From: Candidatus Poseidoniales archaeon | GTDB taxonomy: Archaea; Thermoplasmatota; Poseidoniia; Poseidoniales; Poseidoniaceae | NCBI GenBank assembly: GCA_003602415.1 | Contig: QQSK01000010.1 | Span: 4,691 to 68,690 of the forward strand | Length of the DNA: 64,000 nucleotides | Direction: 5' to 3' | Shown: piece after piece, positions 1 to 9,184 of the stretch | Numbering within the stretch: the first letter of the stretch is position 1 | Layout: each line of letters starts with the position of its first letter | Translations under genes and position numbers: made by a program | The notes under the pieces: generated by a model | Database searches by the model: none | The model's input: only the letters and a program-made list of their open reading frames with translations | Told to the model about the DNA's origin: nothing

Positions 1-399
1 TGGCTACGCTACCACTTAGAACATGCATCAGAAGAAGAAACTGAGAAATTTACTAAGGCATTGGAAGAAGTACTTGGACCATTAGATAAACCAAGATACA
101 TCATCAGCAGACCTGCAATGTACATGCGAGACACTTGGTTGTCAAAACTAATGCCCGAAGTTATTGCTAAATTTTTGCGTAAAGAAAAGAAGATTATACA
201 GATGTATCATAAAGTTCCTTCAATCGCTGCTAATTCTAAGCAGAGAGCAGAAGTATTTCTGAAGCATTGGAATTACTATATCGGTATAAGTGAGATAACT
301 TACTGTCACACAGAAGAAGGAAAGAAAGTTGTTGAGGACATTAAAAACAGCGGACTGGGTCCGAAGAACACTATACATCGCAAAGAAGTTTATCTTTGA
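1..399 (+). CDS. 3' end of a large protein, helicase C-terminal-like (5' truncated)
   Basis: The reading frame is open from the first base of the window to the TGA at 397-399, so this is the last 132 residues of a longer protein that starts outside. It is basic and soluble with no membrane segment. Its pattern (LDKPRYIISRP near residue 35, then an aromatic-rich stretch, an AEVFLKHW segment and YYIGISEITY) reminds me of the conserved C-terminal extension of some bacterial and archaeal superfamily II helicase-related proteins, but no motor motif lies inside the window. The stop is directly adjacent to the stop of the convergent sufT-like gene. The fragment is certainly coding; the family assignment is weak and rests on remembered pattern only. 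Confidence 0.5.
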   Translation, partial: WLRYHLEHASEEETEKFTKALEEVLGPLDKPRYIISRPAMYMRDTWLSKLMPEVIAKFLRKEKKIIQMYHKVPSIAANSKQRAEVFLKHWNYYIGISEITYCHTEEGKKVVEDIKNSGLGPKNTIHRKEVYL

Positions 400-711
400 T
401 TAATCCCAAATTCCCATATCCATTCTGGCATCTTCTGAAGCATGGATTTTGGGGTCCCATCTTGGGGACCAAACTAAATTGATGTGAACACTCTCAACAA
501 CATTCAGAGCTGCACGATGAGCAGCAGCCATAATTTCAGCCGCTGCAGGACATCCTGGGCTGGTTAATGTCATGTCAACTTCAGCATGTTCAACGCCATC
601 TTTAGATTCAAATCTGACATCATAAACAAGACCTAATTCTACAATTGACAAATCTAACTCTGGGTCTTCAACTTCATCTAATGCGTTCAATACTTCTTCC
701 TTAGTTACCAT
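400..711 (-). CDS. sufT: SufT-like MIP18/DUF59 iron-sulfur assembly protein
   Basis: A protein of about 103 residues of the MIP18/DUF59 (PaaD-like) family, whose members help load iron-sulfur clusters onto target proteins. The family pattern is clear: VEDPELDLSIVELGLVYDV near the N-terminus, then MTLTSPGCPAAAEIM, which carries the single conserved cysteine. It is the last gene of the suf operon. I use the ATG at 711, which overlaps the sufE stop as TGATG with a GAGG upstream; an in-frame TTG lies one codon earlier. Position downstream of sufE matches the bacterial suf operons that end with sufT, where it acts in cluster maturation. Family assignment is firm; the exact client proteins are unknown. 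Confidence 0.88.
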   Translation of the reverse strand: MVTKEEVLNALDEVEDPELDLSIVELGLVYDVRFESKDGVEHAEVDMTLTSPGCPAAAEIMAAAHRAALNVVESVHINLVWSPRWDPKIHASEDARMDMGIWD

Positions 712-1121
712 CAAATCGCCTCTCTTACTTCTCTTTGAATCATATCGAACATTGTTCTAAAACCATTTGAGCGCGAGGGGGTCAAACTGTTTAGAATCCC
801 TGCTTCTTCAGCAAAATCAGGAGTTAAATCTAGAACTTGCTGGATTGTTGAACCATTGACTGCAATGCTTAGGATTCCTTGTAGTCCTTGAACCATCTTT
901 GCATCTGCTGCAGACTTCATATGAACGATTCCATCGTTAACTACTACAACAACGTGAGCGATTGATTGGCACCCTTTGACCAGGTTGTTTTCATTCCATT
1001 CTGAAACAGGTAATTCATCGACTTCTTCTGAAAAATCCATCAATACTTCAAGACGTTCAAACTGGTCCTCAATATCTTGAAACTCGTCGATTATATCTTG
1101 TACAGCTTTAGGCCAACTCAT
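711..1121 (-). CDS. sufE: SufE, sulfur acceptor of the Suf system
   Basis: SufE accepts persulfide sulfur from SufS and passes it to the SufBCD scaffold. The protein is 136 residues, the usual size, and keeps the catalytic cysteine in NNLVKGCQS at residue 51, the same number as in Escherichia coli SufE. The C-terminal half ends in the usual NGFRTMFDMI pattern. The start is the ATG that overlaps the sufS stop by four bases, with GGAGG seven bases upstream. SufE is uncommon in archaea, many of which carry only SufB and SufC, so this gene points to a bacterial-type system acquired as a unit. Assignment is secure from length, motif and operon position. Confidence 0.93.
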   Translation of the reverse strand: MSWPKAVQDIIDEFQDIEDQFERLEVLMDFSEEVDELPVSEWNENNLVKGCQSIAHVVVVVNDGIVHMKSAADAKMVQGLQGILSIAVNGSTIQQVLDLTPDFAEEAGILNSLTPSRSNGFRTMFDMIQREVREAI

Positions 1122-2302
1122 GCCATAGCCTCCAAGACTCTATCGATTCCTGAAAGGAAAATATCAGCATCTTGGTCATCATTGTACAGATAAAACGATG
1201 CTCTAATAGTTCCACTAATTCCTAATTTTTGCATCAATGGTTGAGCACAATGGTGTCCTGTTCGAACAGCAATTCCTTGTGCATCCAACAACCTAGCAAA
1301 ATCTTCGGGGTGGATCGTAGGGTGGGTGAATGAAACCACTGCGGCATCTCCTGGTCTAAGTGAAGAATATACCGTCATTCCTTTTTCTCGAAGTTGATCT
1401 GCAACTCTATTCGCGATTTTCAATAATCGTTCATGATGAGATTCCAAATCTACTGATGAAAGCCACTCCAATGCTGCAGCCCAACCAAAGCCTTCAGCAA
1501 TTCTTGGTGTACCTGCCTCAAAGCGATGTTCGTTTGTTTGATATGTTGAACCTTCCAGAGTCACCGTTTCAATCATATCTCCTCCGCCCATAAATGGCTC
1601 CATTTCTGAAAATGCTTCGTCGCTGACCAAAAGCGCACCAATGCCAGTTGGCCCACACATTTTGTGGGCACTAAAAGCCATGAAATCTGCACCCAATTCA
1701 TGGAAATTGATAGATTCGTGAGGTACTGCCTGAGCAGCATCGAGTAGAACTCTAGCACCTGCCGAATGCGACTTGGAAATGACCTCTTCCACAGGGTTTC
1801 GAATTCCCAACACATTTGATGTGTGAACCATGCATACCAACTTTGCACCTACTAATGCAACTTCGAAGGCATCCATATCCAATTCACCGTTTTCAACAGG
1901 AACATATCGTAATTCAATCGCAGTTTTTTCTGCTAGCATTTGCCAAGGTACTATGTCGCTGTGATGCTCCATTTCCGTTAGCACAACAACATCTCCAGCT
2001 TTCAAATTGTGGCTTCCCCAAGCATGGGATACCAAATTAATCGCTTCTGTGGTTCCGCTAGTGATTACTGCATAATTCGAATTGAACATCTGTTTGAGCA
2101 ATGTGCGACATCTTTCGTATCCTTCTGTAGCTTCACCTGCGAGAGTATGAACCGCTCTGTGAACATTCGCATTGGAAGAAGAATAGTAATGTGACATTGC
2201 ATCGATAACGCATGACGGCTTTTGAGTGGTCGCAGCATTATCTAGATACACCAATGGACGGCCATTGATTAGACGAGAAAAAATAGGAAAATCATGTTTC
2301 AT
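1118..2302 (-). CDS. sufS: SufS cysteine desulfurase
   Basis: Class V pyridoxal-phosphate aminotransferase fold enzyme that removes sulfur from cysteine for iron-sulfur assembly. Visible features: YLDNAATTQKP near the N-terminus, TEMEHHSD (histidine stacking on the cofactor), LLDAAQAVPH, the cofactor lysine in FSAHKMCGP (about residue 214) and the persulfide cysteine in RTGHHCAQP (about residue 352), which makes it the group II SufS type. I chose the ATG at 2302 because a GGTGA signal ends exactly four bases upstream; an in-frame ATG at 2314 would add four residues and overlap sufD. About 394 residues, normal for the family. It sits between sufD and sufE, its natural partners. Confidence 0.95.
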   Translation of the reverse strand: MKHDFPIFSRLINGRPLVYLDNAATTQKPSCVIDAMSHYYSSSNANVHRAVHTLAGEATEGYERCRTLLKQMFNSNYAVITSGTTEAINLVSHAWGSHNLKAGDVVVLTEMEHHSDIVPWQMLAEKTAIELRYVPVENGELDMDAFEVALVGAKLVCMVHTSNVLGIRNPVEEVISKSHSAGARVLLDAAQAVPHESINFHELGADFMAFSAHKMCGPTGIGALLVSDEAFSEMEPFMGGGDMIETVTLEGSTYQTNEHRFEAGTPRIAEGFGWAAALEWLSSVDLESHHERLLKIANRVADQLREKGMTVYSSLRPGDAAVVSFTHPTIHPEDFARLLDAQGIAVRTGHHCAQPLMQKLGISGTIRASFYLYNDDQDADIFLSGIDRVLEAMA

Positions 2303-2306
2303 GGAA

Positions 2307-3317
2307 TCACCCATTCATCAAACATTCAAGATGTACCAACAATCTAGTTCGTAAAGTGTCAACTACTTTTTCGCTCTTGATGTGTCTAAATGCATCCATC
2401 AAAAACCCTTCAACTATCAGTGAGGATGCTTCTTGGTAGGATAAGCCTCGAGATGAAAGATAGTGAAGTTGTTCCGGATTAATGGGGGCACTAGCCGCAC
2501 CATGGGCTGCCTTCACGTCATCTGCAAGCACTTCCAATTCTGGAATTGCTTCTGCCCTTGCTTTCTCTGAAAGCAATAAATTTCTGAAAACTTGACCTGC
2601 ATCACTTCCATCTGCTCCTTCGCAAATAGTCAGAAGACCAGTACCAACCGAATGAGATGAGCCATCACAAGTTGCATGCATAACCAATGATGAATTTGTG
2701 TGGCCAACCGAATGCTGAATCTCGATATGATGATCATCATGTCTACTTCCATATCCGTTAGATGCTATTCCACCACGCATTTCTGAGCCAGTGGCTTCTA
2801 AATCTACACGAATATCTGTTTTGTTAAGGAAACCACCAGCAGACAGAGTTGCAAATTCAAAGGTGGATTCACGATTTACAATCCAATCCTCGCACCTTAG
2901 TAGATGACCATCGCTAGCAAGGTCATTGATTACAGCAAACGATAATGAACCATCAACAATTCCTAAAATTCTCAAACCTGTCCATCCTGCATCACCAGAC
3001 AATCGAATGATTAAGTTTGATTTTCCTGAAGATTCAATCACGAGTTGGCCCGAACAAATGTGTCCTGAACAACGAAGGTCAAGTTCTAGAGTCTCATTAT
3101 CAAGAGATATTTTCTTACTGGTTTGAGAGATAGAATGTATGAATGAACGAGCGATTTCAGAACTATCCTCAATTTTGGTATCAATACCAGATGAGAATTT
3201 TATCTCATCTGCCTCTGGCATCTCCTCAACCTTGGTAGGGTGAATTCTTTTCCAGGGTGTGTATCGCCAAAGGTGGTCTGAACGTGGTGGAATACTAATT
3301 TGAGGATAGTTAATCAT
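2307..3317 (-). CDS. sufD: SufD, Fe-S scaffold complex subunit
   Basis: SufD forms the SufBCD scaffold complex with SufB and the ATPase SufC. The protein has 336 residues: a divergent N-terminal helical region with the [11 protein letters not shown] motif, a central beta-helix, and the conserved C-terminal segment [10 protein letters not shown] (His about 272, equivalent to the functionally important SufD histidine) followed by [14 protein letters not shown]. It is shorter than E. coli SufD (about 420), mostly in the N-terminal part. Its start overlaps the sufB stop by four bases, and GGAGGGTG lies upstream. The order sufC-sufB-sufD-sufS supports the call. Confidence 0.93.
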   Translation of the reverse strand: MINYPQISIPPRSDHLWRYTPWKRIHPTKVEEMPEADEIKFSSGIDTKIEDSSEIARSFIHSISQTSKKISLDNETLELDLRCSGHICSGQLVIESSGKSNLIIRLSGDAGWTGLRILGIVDGSLSFAVINDLASDGHLLRCEDWIVNRESTFEFATLSAGGFLNKTDIRVDLEATGSEMRGGIASNGYGSRHDDHHIEIQHSVGHTNSSLVMHATCDGSSHSVGTGLLTICEGADGSDAGQVFRNLLLSEKARAEAIPELEVLADDVKAAHGAASAPINPEQLHYLSSRGLSYQEASSLIVEGFLMDAFRHIKSEKVVDTLRTRLLVHLECLMNG

Positions 3318-4723
3318 CCAATTGCACCCTCCATCTCCAATTCAAGAAGACGATTGAGTTCGACTGCATATTCCATAGGTAACTCTCGAGTAAATGGTTC
3401 AAAGAAACCATTCACAATCATCCCCATTGCTTCCTCTTCACTGTGTCCTCTGGACATGAGATAGAATAACTGGTCATTGCTAACTTTTGAAACACTAGCT
3501 TCGTGTTCTAAATCAGCACTAGAATTACCAACTTCCATGGTAGGGTATGTGTCGGATTGGCTGTCTGCATCAAGCATAAGTGCGTCACAAACCACCTTAG
3601 ATCTGCATCCATGTGCCTTCGGAGTGACTTGAAGCATTCCACGGTAAGAGGATCTGCCTCCGTTTTTCGAAATTGATTTTGACAAAATATTCGAGGTTGT
3701 ATTTGGTGCTAAGTGGTGGACCTTTGCACCTGCATCCTGATGTTGACCCTTGCCCGCATATGCCACTGAAATTACTTCAGCATGGGCACCTTCTCCCTTG
3801 AGGATGACGGCAGGATACTTCATAGTCAACTTCGAACCAATGTTTCCATCTACCCATTCAATGGTAGCATTAGAGTGTGCAATTCCTCTTTTTGTAACTA
3901 AATTGTAGACGTTTGCAGACCAATTCTGCACCGTTGAATATCGAATCTTTGCGCCATCCATTGCAATCAGTTCGACAACAGCAGAATGTAATGACTCTGT
4001 AGAGTATGTTGGAGCAGTGCATCCTTCAACATAGTGAATTGATGACCCTTCATCCGCAATAATTAGAGTGCGCTCGAACTGACCCATATTTTTGGCATTG
4101 ATTCTGAAATAAGCCTGGACTGGCATTTCAACATGAACGCCTTTTGGAATGTAAATGAATGAACCACCAGACCAAACAGCAGTGTTGAGAGCCGAAAATT
4201 TGTTATCGCTGGCAGGAACGACTGTTCCGAAATATTTCTTGACGATGTCAGGATACTCCTTCAATCCAGAATCCATATCCAAGAATAGTACTCCTTGTTC
4301 TTCCAAATCCTCTCTAATCGAATGATAAACCGCTTCTGATTCATACTGAGCAGTTACTCCGCCCAGCCACTTTTGCTCGGCCTCTGGAATGCCAAGGCGA
4401 TCAAAGGTGTTCTTGATATCCTCGGGAACTTCATCCCAATTCTTCTCAGTACCTTCAGATGAACGTAAGAAATAGGTCACTGCTTCGAAATCAATCTGAT
4501 TTAGCATGTCACAATTGCCCCAAGATGGCATTGGCATTTCCATGAATCTACGATATGCTTTGACTCTGATATCAGTCATCCATTGTGGCTCATTTTTCAA
4601 TTCAGAAATATCTCGAACTACCTGCTCGGAAAGTCCCTTATCAAATCTGATAGTAGCATTCTCTGGATCGTGGAAACCATAGCGGTAATCACCGACAGCA
4701 TCTCTTGCAGAATCACCAGACAT
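3314..4723 (-). CDS. sufB: SufB, Fe-S scaffold subunit
   Basis: Core scaffold protein of the SufBC2D complex on which Fe-S clusters are built. About 469 residues with the typical SufB signatures: [34 protein letters not shown] (conserved Cys about 235), and [20 protein letters not shown] (Cys about 379, equivalent to the key C-terminal SufB cysteine), ending with [14 protein letters not shown]. Two ATG codons are adjacent at 4726 and 4723; the second is preferred because GGTGA ends four bases before it, the spacing seen at several other genes here. The gene follows sufC by nine bases and overlaps sufD by four. Confidence 0.96.
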   Translation of the reverse strand: MSGDSARDAVGDYRYGFHDPENATIRFDKGLSEQVVRDISELKNEPQWMTDIRVKAYRRFMEMPMPSWGNCDMLNQIDFEAVTYFLRSSEGTEKNWDEVPEDIKNTFDRLGIPEAEQKWLGGVTAQYESEAVYHSIREDLEEQGVLFLDMDSGLKEYPDIVKKYFGTVVPASDNKFSALNTAVWSGGSFIYIPKGVHVEMPVQAYFRINAKNMGQFERTLIIADEGSSIHYVEGCTAPTYSTESLHSAVVELIAMDGAKIRYSTVQNWSANVYNLVTKRGIAHSNATIEWVDGNIGSKLTMKYPAVILKGEGAHAEVISVAYAGKGQHQDAGAKVHHLAPNTTSNILSKSISKNGGRSSYRGMLQVTPKAHGCRSKVVCDALMLDADSQSDTYPTMEVGNSSADLEHEASVSKVSNDQLFYLMSRGHSEEEAMGMIVNGFFEPFTRELPMEYAVELNRLLELEMEGAIG

Positions 4724-4732
4724 CATATCACC

Positions 4733-5473
4733 TCAAGCCTCAAGCCAATCATATCCTTTGGCTTCTAGGTCACCTGCTAATTCAGCACCACCGGTTTTCA
4801 CAATCTTCCCGTCTATCATAACATGGACGAAATCAGGCTTTACGTGTTCAAGTAATCTCTGATAGTGAGTAATTAGGAGGCATCCAGCTTCCGGAGCAAT
4901 GCTGTTAATTCCATCTGCTACAACTCGTAGCGCATCGATATCTAATCCAGAATCTGTCTCATCAAGAAGAGCAAGGCAAGGATTCAATAATAGCATTTGA
5001 AGAATTTCCAGACGCTTTTTCTCACCTCCGCTAAAACCATCATTCACATACCTAGAAAGGAATGAGCGGTCCATGTCTAAAGATTCCATATGTCCCTTCA
5101 ATTCTTTTCTGAAATCACGAGCACTAGGAGCATTTTCACCTCTAACCGCAGATACAGATTTCCTGAGAAATGTTCCCACTTGGACACCGGGAATTGAAGA
5201 AGGATATTGGAATGAAAGGAACATTCCAGCACGAGCCCTCTCGAAAACTTCCATCTCTTCCAACGGAGTTCCTCTGAAACTAATGGTGCCAGAGGTTATT
5301 TCGTAGGATGGGTGGCCCATGACTACATTAGCAAGAGTGGATTTTCCTGCCCCGTTTCTTCCCATAATTGCATGAATCTCACCCACGCTAATTGTCAAAG
5401 AAATTCCTTTGATTATCTCGTTTCCTTCCACGCTAACGTGAAGGTCGTTGATACTCAACACTTCGTCTCCCAT
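4733..5473 (-). CDS. sufC: SufC, ABC-type ATPase of Fe-S assembly
   Basis: ATPase that drives conformational change of the SufB-SufD scaffold. From the ATG at 5473 the protein has 246 residues, close to the E. coli length of 248. Walker A is GRNGAGKST at residues 38-46, the signature is FSGGEKKR at about 147-154, Walker B is LALLDE at about 167-172, and the H-switch lies in LLITHYQ. The frame is open further upstream to a TTG at 5518, but that extension has no SufC similarity. No strong ribosome-binding site precedes the ATG; an AT-rich GATAAA about 28 bases upstream could be the TATA element of a leaderless transcript. First gene of the operon. Confidence 0.95.
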   Translation of the reverse strand: MGDEVLSINDLHVSVEGNEIIKGISLTISVGEIHAIMGRNGAGKSTLANVVMGHPSYEITSGTISFRGTPLEEMEVFERARAGMFLSFQYPSSIPGVQVGTFLRKSVSAVRGENAPSARDFRKELKGHMESLDMDRSFLSRYVNDGFSGGEKKRLEILQMLLLNPCLALLDETDSGLDIDALRVVADGINSIAPEAGCLLITHYQRLLEHVKPDFVHVMIDGKIVKTGGAELAGDLEAKGYDWLEA

Positions 5474-5565
5474 GACTACTCGTACAGTTACCCCTTTATC
5501 AAGGACTGTACGGCGCAATAATTCGCAAAGCGAGGGTTCATGAAGATAAGGCTGGACGCTATGCC
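5474..5565. promoter_or_regulatory. Divergent intergenic region between sufC and the nfu-type gene
   Basis: This 92-base region separates two divergent Fe-S assembly genes and must contain both promoters. On the sufC side TTGATAAAG lies about 28 bases before the ATG, the position expected of a TATA box in a leaderless archaeal transcript. On the nfu side only a weak AT-rich GAAGATAAG is seen at a similar distance. An imperfect dyad (CGC, AAA, GCG) lies near the middle at about 5524-5532. Any shared regulator binding site is inference. Confidence 0.35.
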
Positions 5566-6003
5566 ATGGATGACGACATTCTTGAGCGGTACCGTCGCGA
5601 AGCAGCGGCCGCTATGGAAGTCGAAGCCATGAAGCGAATTTCTGAGTCAACAGACGCTGAAATGGAAGAACGTTTGAGGACTACATCTCTAAAGGATGTA
5701 GAAGATTTAGTGCCTGCTCTACTAGCCAGATTGGGAGCTGTGCGTGCTGCATTAGATGGTCACGGAGGAGGCATCTCGGTAGTCAAAGTTGAAGATGTGG
5801 AAAATGGGATGTACATCGTTCTTGATTTGACAGGAGCATGCTTGTCATGTGGCGCCGCTCCAGGAACACTTGAAGGCGTAAAGACTGATTTAGAGGCTGA
5901 TGATGAAATTGCAAAAATCAGTTTTTGCTCAAGTTTATTAGATACTTTTGATGATTTAGGACGAGAATTTATTCTCGCTCATGGAAAGGTTGACTTTGTC
6001 TGA
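5566..6003 (+). CDS. Nfu-type Fe-S cluster carrier protein
   Basis: A 145-residue protein with a helical N-terminal part (residues 1-60, rich in Arg, Glu and Ala) and a C-terminal NifU/Nfu domain. The Nfu fold is shown by [30 protein letters not shown] and the following [11 protein letters not shown]. The CxxC pair (about residues 104 and 107) is the usual bridging-cluster ligand of Nfu homodimers. Nfu proteins carry assembled clusters from the scaffold to target apoproteins. The gene is transcribed away from the suf operon, which supports a role in the same pathway. The acidic C-terminal tail after residue 125 is not part of the minimal domain. No symbol is given because several Nfu subtypes exist. 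Confidence 0.85.
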   Translation: MDDDILERYRREAAAAMEVEAMKRISESTDAEMEERLRTTSLKDVEDLVPALLARLGAVRAALDGHGGGISVVKVEDVENGMYIVLDLTGACLSCGAAPGTLEGVKTDLEADDEIAKISFCSSLLDTFDDLGREFILAHGKVDFV

Positions 6004-6015
6004 ATAGGTGATAAT

Positions 6016-8184
6016 ATGAAATGGCAAGAAGGAATTAGAGAAGGTCCTAAACCCTGTCGAGAACAAGACCAAGGTCGATTCGAGATCGTCACCAGAGATG
6101 GTCAAGCGAGGTTAGGAAAAATTCACACCGCACATGGAATTATTGAGACTCCGTGTTTGTTACCGGTCATCAATCCGAATATCAGAACTATTGAACCACG
6201 TGAAATGTGGGACAAATATGGCATACAGGCATTGATCACTAATTCATATGTTATCTGGAAACATGATAAATTGAAAGATGTGGCATTGGCAGATGGAGTA
6301 CACAAACTGATTGATTACCCTGGTGCGATTATGACCGATTCTGGAACATTCCAATCTTATGTCTACGGAGATGTTGAGGTTGGAGTAGAAGAAATTGTTC
6401 AATTTCAGAAGGACATTGGTGTTGATATCGCAACAATGCTAGATGTATTCACTCGCCCAGACATGACATTCACGCAAGTTGAAAAAGCAGTTGATGAGAC
6501 TGTAAATCGTGCCCATTCTTCTATTGAAACTGCTGAAGGAGTTATGCTAAATGGTCCAATTCAGGGTGGCTTATTTCCTGAATTGAGAACAAAGAGTGCT
6601 AAAGAGATGAGCAAACTGAACTTCTCTGTGCATCCAATTGGGGGAATTGTTCCAATAATGGAGCAACAAAAGTATCGAGAACTTGCAAAAATAATGCTTG
6701 CATGTAAATCTAATCTAACTCCGAATAGACCAGTCCATATGTTTGGATGTGGCCATCCAATGTTATTTCCTATGCTAATCGCTATGGGCGCTGATTTGTT
6801 TGATTCTGCAGCATATGTTTTGTTCGCAAGAGATAGTAGAATTTTGACACCATGGGGAACAGAAAAATTGTCTGATATTGAAGAGTGGCCGATTATTATG
6901 CCTTCAATTTCTAATTTCACACCTAGCGAAGTAAGGAAAATGAATAAAGAAGACAGAACGATTTTGCTTTCTAGATATAATCTTGAAATCACTCTTCAGG
7001 AATTGTCAAGGTGTCGTCAAGCAATAAGAAACGGTACAATTTGGAGACTAGCTGAGAGAAGAAGTCATCAGCACCCTGCATTGAGAGAAGCGTTTCTATG
7101 GCTAGTTACCAACCCTGCTGTTTCAACTATGGAACCTTTGATTTTGGATGATTATTCATCAGCAAAGGAAACCGGTAATGAACGAGGTAGATGGGAAGAG
7201 AATTGGGATTGGTTGGTAAATGCACAATTTACTCCAAGAAATGGAGGCGAATCATGGGGTGGAACAGACACACACCACCGCCCCCATGTTGAGATGGCAA
7301 GAAGAAGGCTATTCGCAAGATGGAGTTCTAGAAAAAGCGGAGATGTGATCGTCTTCCATGGTAATAGTGCACCATGGAGAGATAAAATCGGAGATTTAAT
7401 CGAAAGAATCTGTCATCTCGATTATGAAATATTCATTCAAACACCACTGGGATTAATTCCATGGGGATTGGAAGATTTGAATCCATGGGCACACATCGAA
7501 GGACCAGATTGGTTGAAGAAAAGAAGGCCAGATTATGCTTGGTTACAACGCGAGTTAGAGCGATTAGGAATCACTGATAGAAAAATCATCACAATAGATA
7601 TTTCAGATACTGAAGAATTACACAACCGCGTTTTTGAAATGTTAGGTATAGAGCCTACAGACCGAGATAAAGATGCCAAAAACCGTTCGCAAATAGTTGA
7701 CAAATTGTGTGTCCTTTACAATGTAAATGTCAGCGACGCCATTGAAATCTGTAACGATGCAACTTTCGTCATGAGCCGTACAGGAAGAATCAGGAATATG
7801 ATTGATTCATCTGGTAAGCATCTATTCTCTCCAAGATTAGCAGAAGGCGGCATGTCACTAACTGTTGATGGTGCAAGAATTCTTCATTCACTGAGGAAAT
7901 TACCGATGCCAGAAGGATTCAATGTTGACTACTCGCAAAACCCAGGTCATGGACCTGCATGGGTTGTGGTGAATGAAGATTCAGAGCCATTTGTTCAAGA
8001 AGGAAGAAATGTGATGCATGGGTTTGTCTTAGCATGTGACCCTTGGATTAGACCTAATGAAGGAGTATTGGTTGTAAATTCGGCCGGTAAATTACTCGCA
8101 TATGGTCGTTCTCAATCAACATCCAGTGAATTGGACTCATTCACGAAAGGTATTGCGATAAAAGTTCGAGAAGGCTGCCCCTGA
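6016..8184 (+). CDS. tgtA: Archaeosine tRNA-guanine transglycosylase, zinc ligands replaced
   Basis: Exchanges guanine 15 of archaeal tRNA for preQ0, the first tRNA-bound step toward archaeosine. Residues 20-345 form the TGT barrel with the nucleophile region MTDSGTFQ (Asp 108) and the second aspartate in LFDSAAY (Asp 263). A central region (about 420-560, with FHGNSAPWRDK and TPLGLIPWGLEDLNPW) and a C-terminal PUA domain (about 575-715) are the archaeal additions that reach into the tRNA core. At 722 residues it is longer than the roughly 580-residue Pyrococcus enzyme. The zinc site normally reads CxCxxC plus a histidine 23 residues later; here those positions are Ile 293, Met 295, Ile 298 and Tyr 321. 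GGTGA ends four bases before the ATG. Confidence 0.93.
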   Translation: MKWQEGIREGPKPCREQDQGRFEIVTRDGQARLGKIHTAHGIIETPCLLPVINPNIRTIEPREMWDKYGIQALITNSYVIWKHDKLKDVALADGVHKLIDYPGAIMTDSGTFQSYVYGDVEVGVEEIVQFQKDIGVDIATMLDVFTRPDMTFTQVEKAVDETVNRAHSSIETAEGVMLNGPIQGGLFPELRTKSAKEMSKLNFSVHPIGGIVPIMEQQKYRELAKIMLACKSNLTPNRPVHMFGCGHPMLFPMLIAMGADLFDSAAYVLFARDSRILTPWGTEKLSDIEEWPIIMPSISNFTPSEVRKMNKEDRTILLSRYNLEITLQELSRCRQAIRNGTIWRLAERRSHQHPALREAFLWLVTNPAVSTMEPLILDDYSSAKETGNERGRWEENWDWLVNAQFTPRNGGESWGGTDTHHRPHVEMARRRLFARWSSRKSGDVIVFHGNSAPWRDKIGDLIERICHLDYEIFIQTPLGLIPWGLEDLNPWAHIEGPDWLKKRRPDYAWLQRELERLGITDRKIITIDISDTEELHNRVFEMLGIEPTDRDKDAKNRSQIVDKLCVLYNVNVSDAIEICNDATFVMSRTGRIRNMIDSSGKHLFSPRLAEGGMSLTVDGARILHSLRKLPMPEGFNVDYSQNPGHGPAWVVVNEDSEPFVQEGRNVMHGFVLACDPWIRPNEGVLVVNSAGKLLAYGRSQSTSSELDSFTKGIAIKVREGCP

Positions 8185-8192
8185 AAGGGGCA
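8176..8192 (+). repeat. Perfect 7-bp hairpin over the tgtA stop codon
   Basis: TGCCCCTGAAAGGGGCA is a perfect inverted repeat with a three-base loop; the tgtA stop codon lies in its centre. It could form an RNA hairpin at the end of the tgtA transcript or in the leader of the following ABC operon. No T-run follows, so it is not a typical terminator. Function unknown. Confidence 0.4.
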
Positions 8193-8224
8193 CATTCAAG
8201 GGCCCATCATGATGTGTGCAATTC

Positions 8225-9184
8225 ATGGTCAGGGATTTGATAATCGAATCAACTGCTCTGACCAAGGCTTATGGCCCTCACATCGCTCTAGATTCTCTCG
8301 ACATCAAAATCGAACAAGGAGCTACTGGTTTGCTCGGACCAAATGGTGCAGGAAAATCCACTTTTCTAAAAACGATTCTCGGCTTGATTCAGTTAACTTC
8401 GGGCGAAGGGAAGGTTCTGGGTTTCGACATCAGAAGCCAAGGTGACCAAATCCGTCAAAGAATAGGATACATGCCAGAATACGATGCATTGAACCCAGGA
8501 ATGGATGCGATTCATCAAGTTAGATACAGCGGTGAGTTGATCGGAATGAATCCTAATATCGCTCTTCAAAGAGCTCATCAGGCATTGGAATATGTGGGTT
8601 TAGGAGAACAAAGATATCGCCAAGTTTCCACATTTTCAACCGGTATGAAGCAGGCCACAAAATTGGCCTGTGCCTTGATTCACGACCCTGCATTAATCAT
8701 AGCAGATGAGCCAAGTAATGGTCTGGATGCTCAATCGAGAGAATTCATGTTGAACACTTTGGAAACAACCGTGAACCAGGGGCAACGCTCTGTTTTAATG
8801 GCATCACACTTGATGGATGATGTCGAAAGAGTGTGCGAAAATATCGTACTATTGCACAAAGGAAAATTAGCAGCCCAAGGTAAAATTGAGGACTTAAAAG
8901 CAATCGATAAGGAGATCGAAATTCACGTATGGGGCTCAGCCAATAAAATGGAAGAGGCACTGAAGGACAAGGGAATGAAAGTCCGCAGAGAAGGTAGAGT
9001 GATGCGCATAGGCCACACTGGTGATGAAACTTACAACAGTATTTTGCAAACAGCTGTAGAGGTTGGAACTCAGGTAAGAAGAATGCATGACCACGAAGCA
9101 AGTTTAGAAGACTTGTTCCTTGTGATCATGGAAAGATTAGGTCATGATGTGAAGAGTAGTGAAGATTTGATGAGGGGTACGTGA
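8225..9184 (+). CDS. ABC transporter ATP-binding protein 1
   Basis: Nucleotide-binding subunit of an ABC-2 type exporter. From the ATG at 8225 it has 319 residues: Walker A LGPNGAGKST (37-46), signature FSTGMKQ (136-142), Walker B ALIIADEPSNGLD and H-loop MASHLMD. The last 100 residues are an accessory domain as found in CcmA/NatA-like drug and lipid exporters. An in-frame GTG at 8216 would add three residues. It begins a five-gene cluster with overlapping genes (ATPase, permease, ATPase, permease, soluble protein), so it probably pairs with the permease that overlaps its stop codon. Substrate unknown. Confidence 0.92.
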   Translation: MVRDLIIESTALTKAYGPHIALDSLDIKIEQGATGLLGPNGAGKSTFLKTILGLIQLTSGEGKVLGFDIRSQGDQIRQRIGYMPEYDALNPGMDAIHQVRYSGELIGMNPNIALQRAHQALEYVGLGEQRYRQVSTFSTGMKQATKLACALIHDPALIIADEPSNGLDAQSREFMLNTLETTVNQGQRSVLMASHLMDDVERVCENIVLLHKGKLAAQGKIEDLKAIDKEIEIHVWGSANKMEEALKDKGMKVRREGRVMRIGHTGDETYNSILQTAVEVGTQVRRMHDHEASLEDLFLVIMERLGHDVKSSEDLMRGT

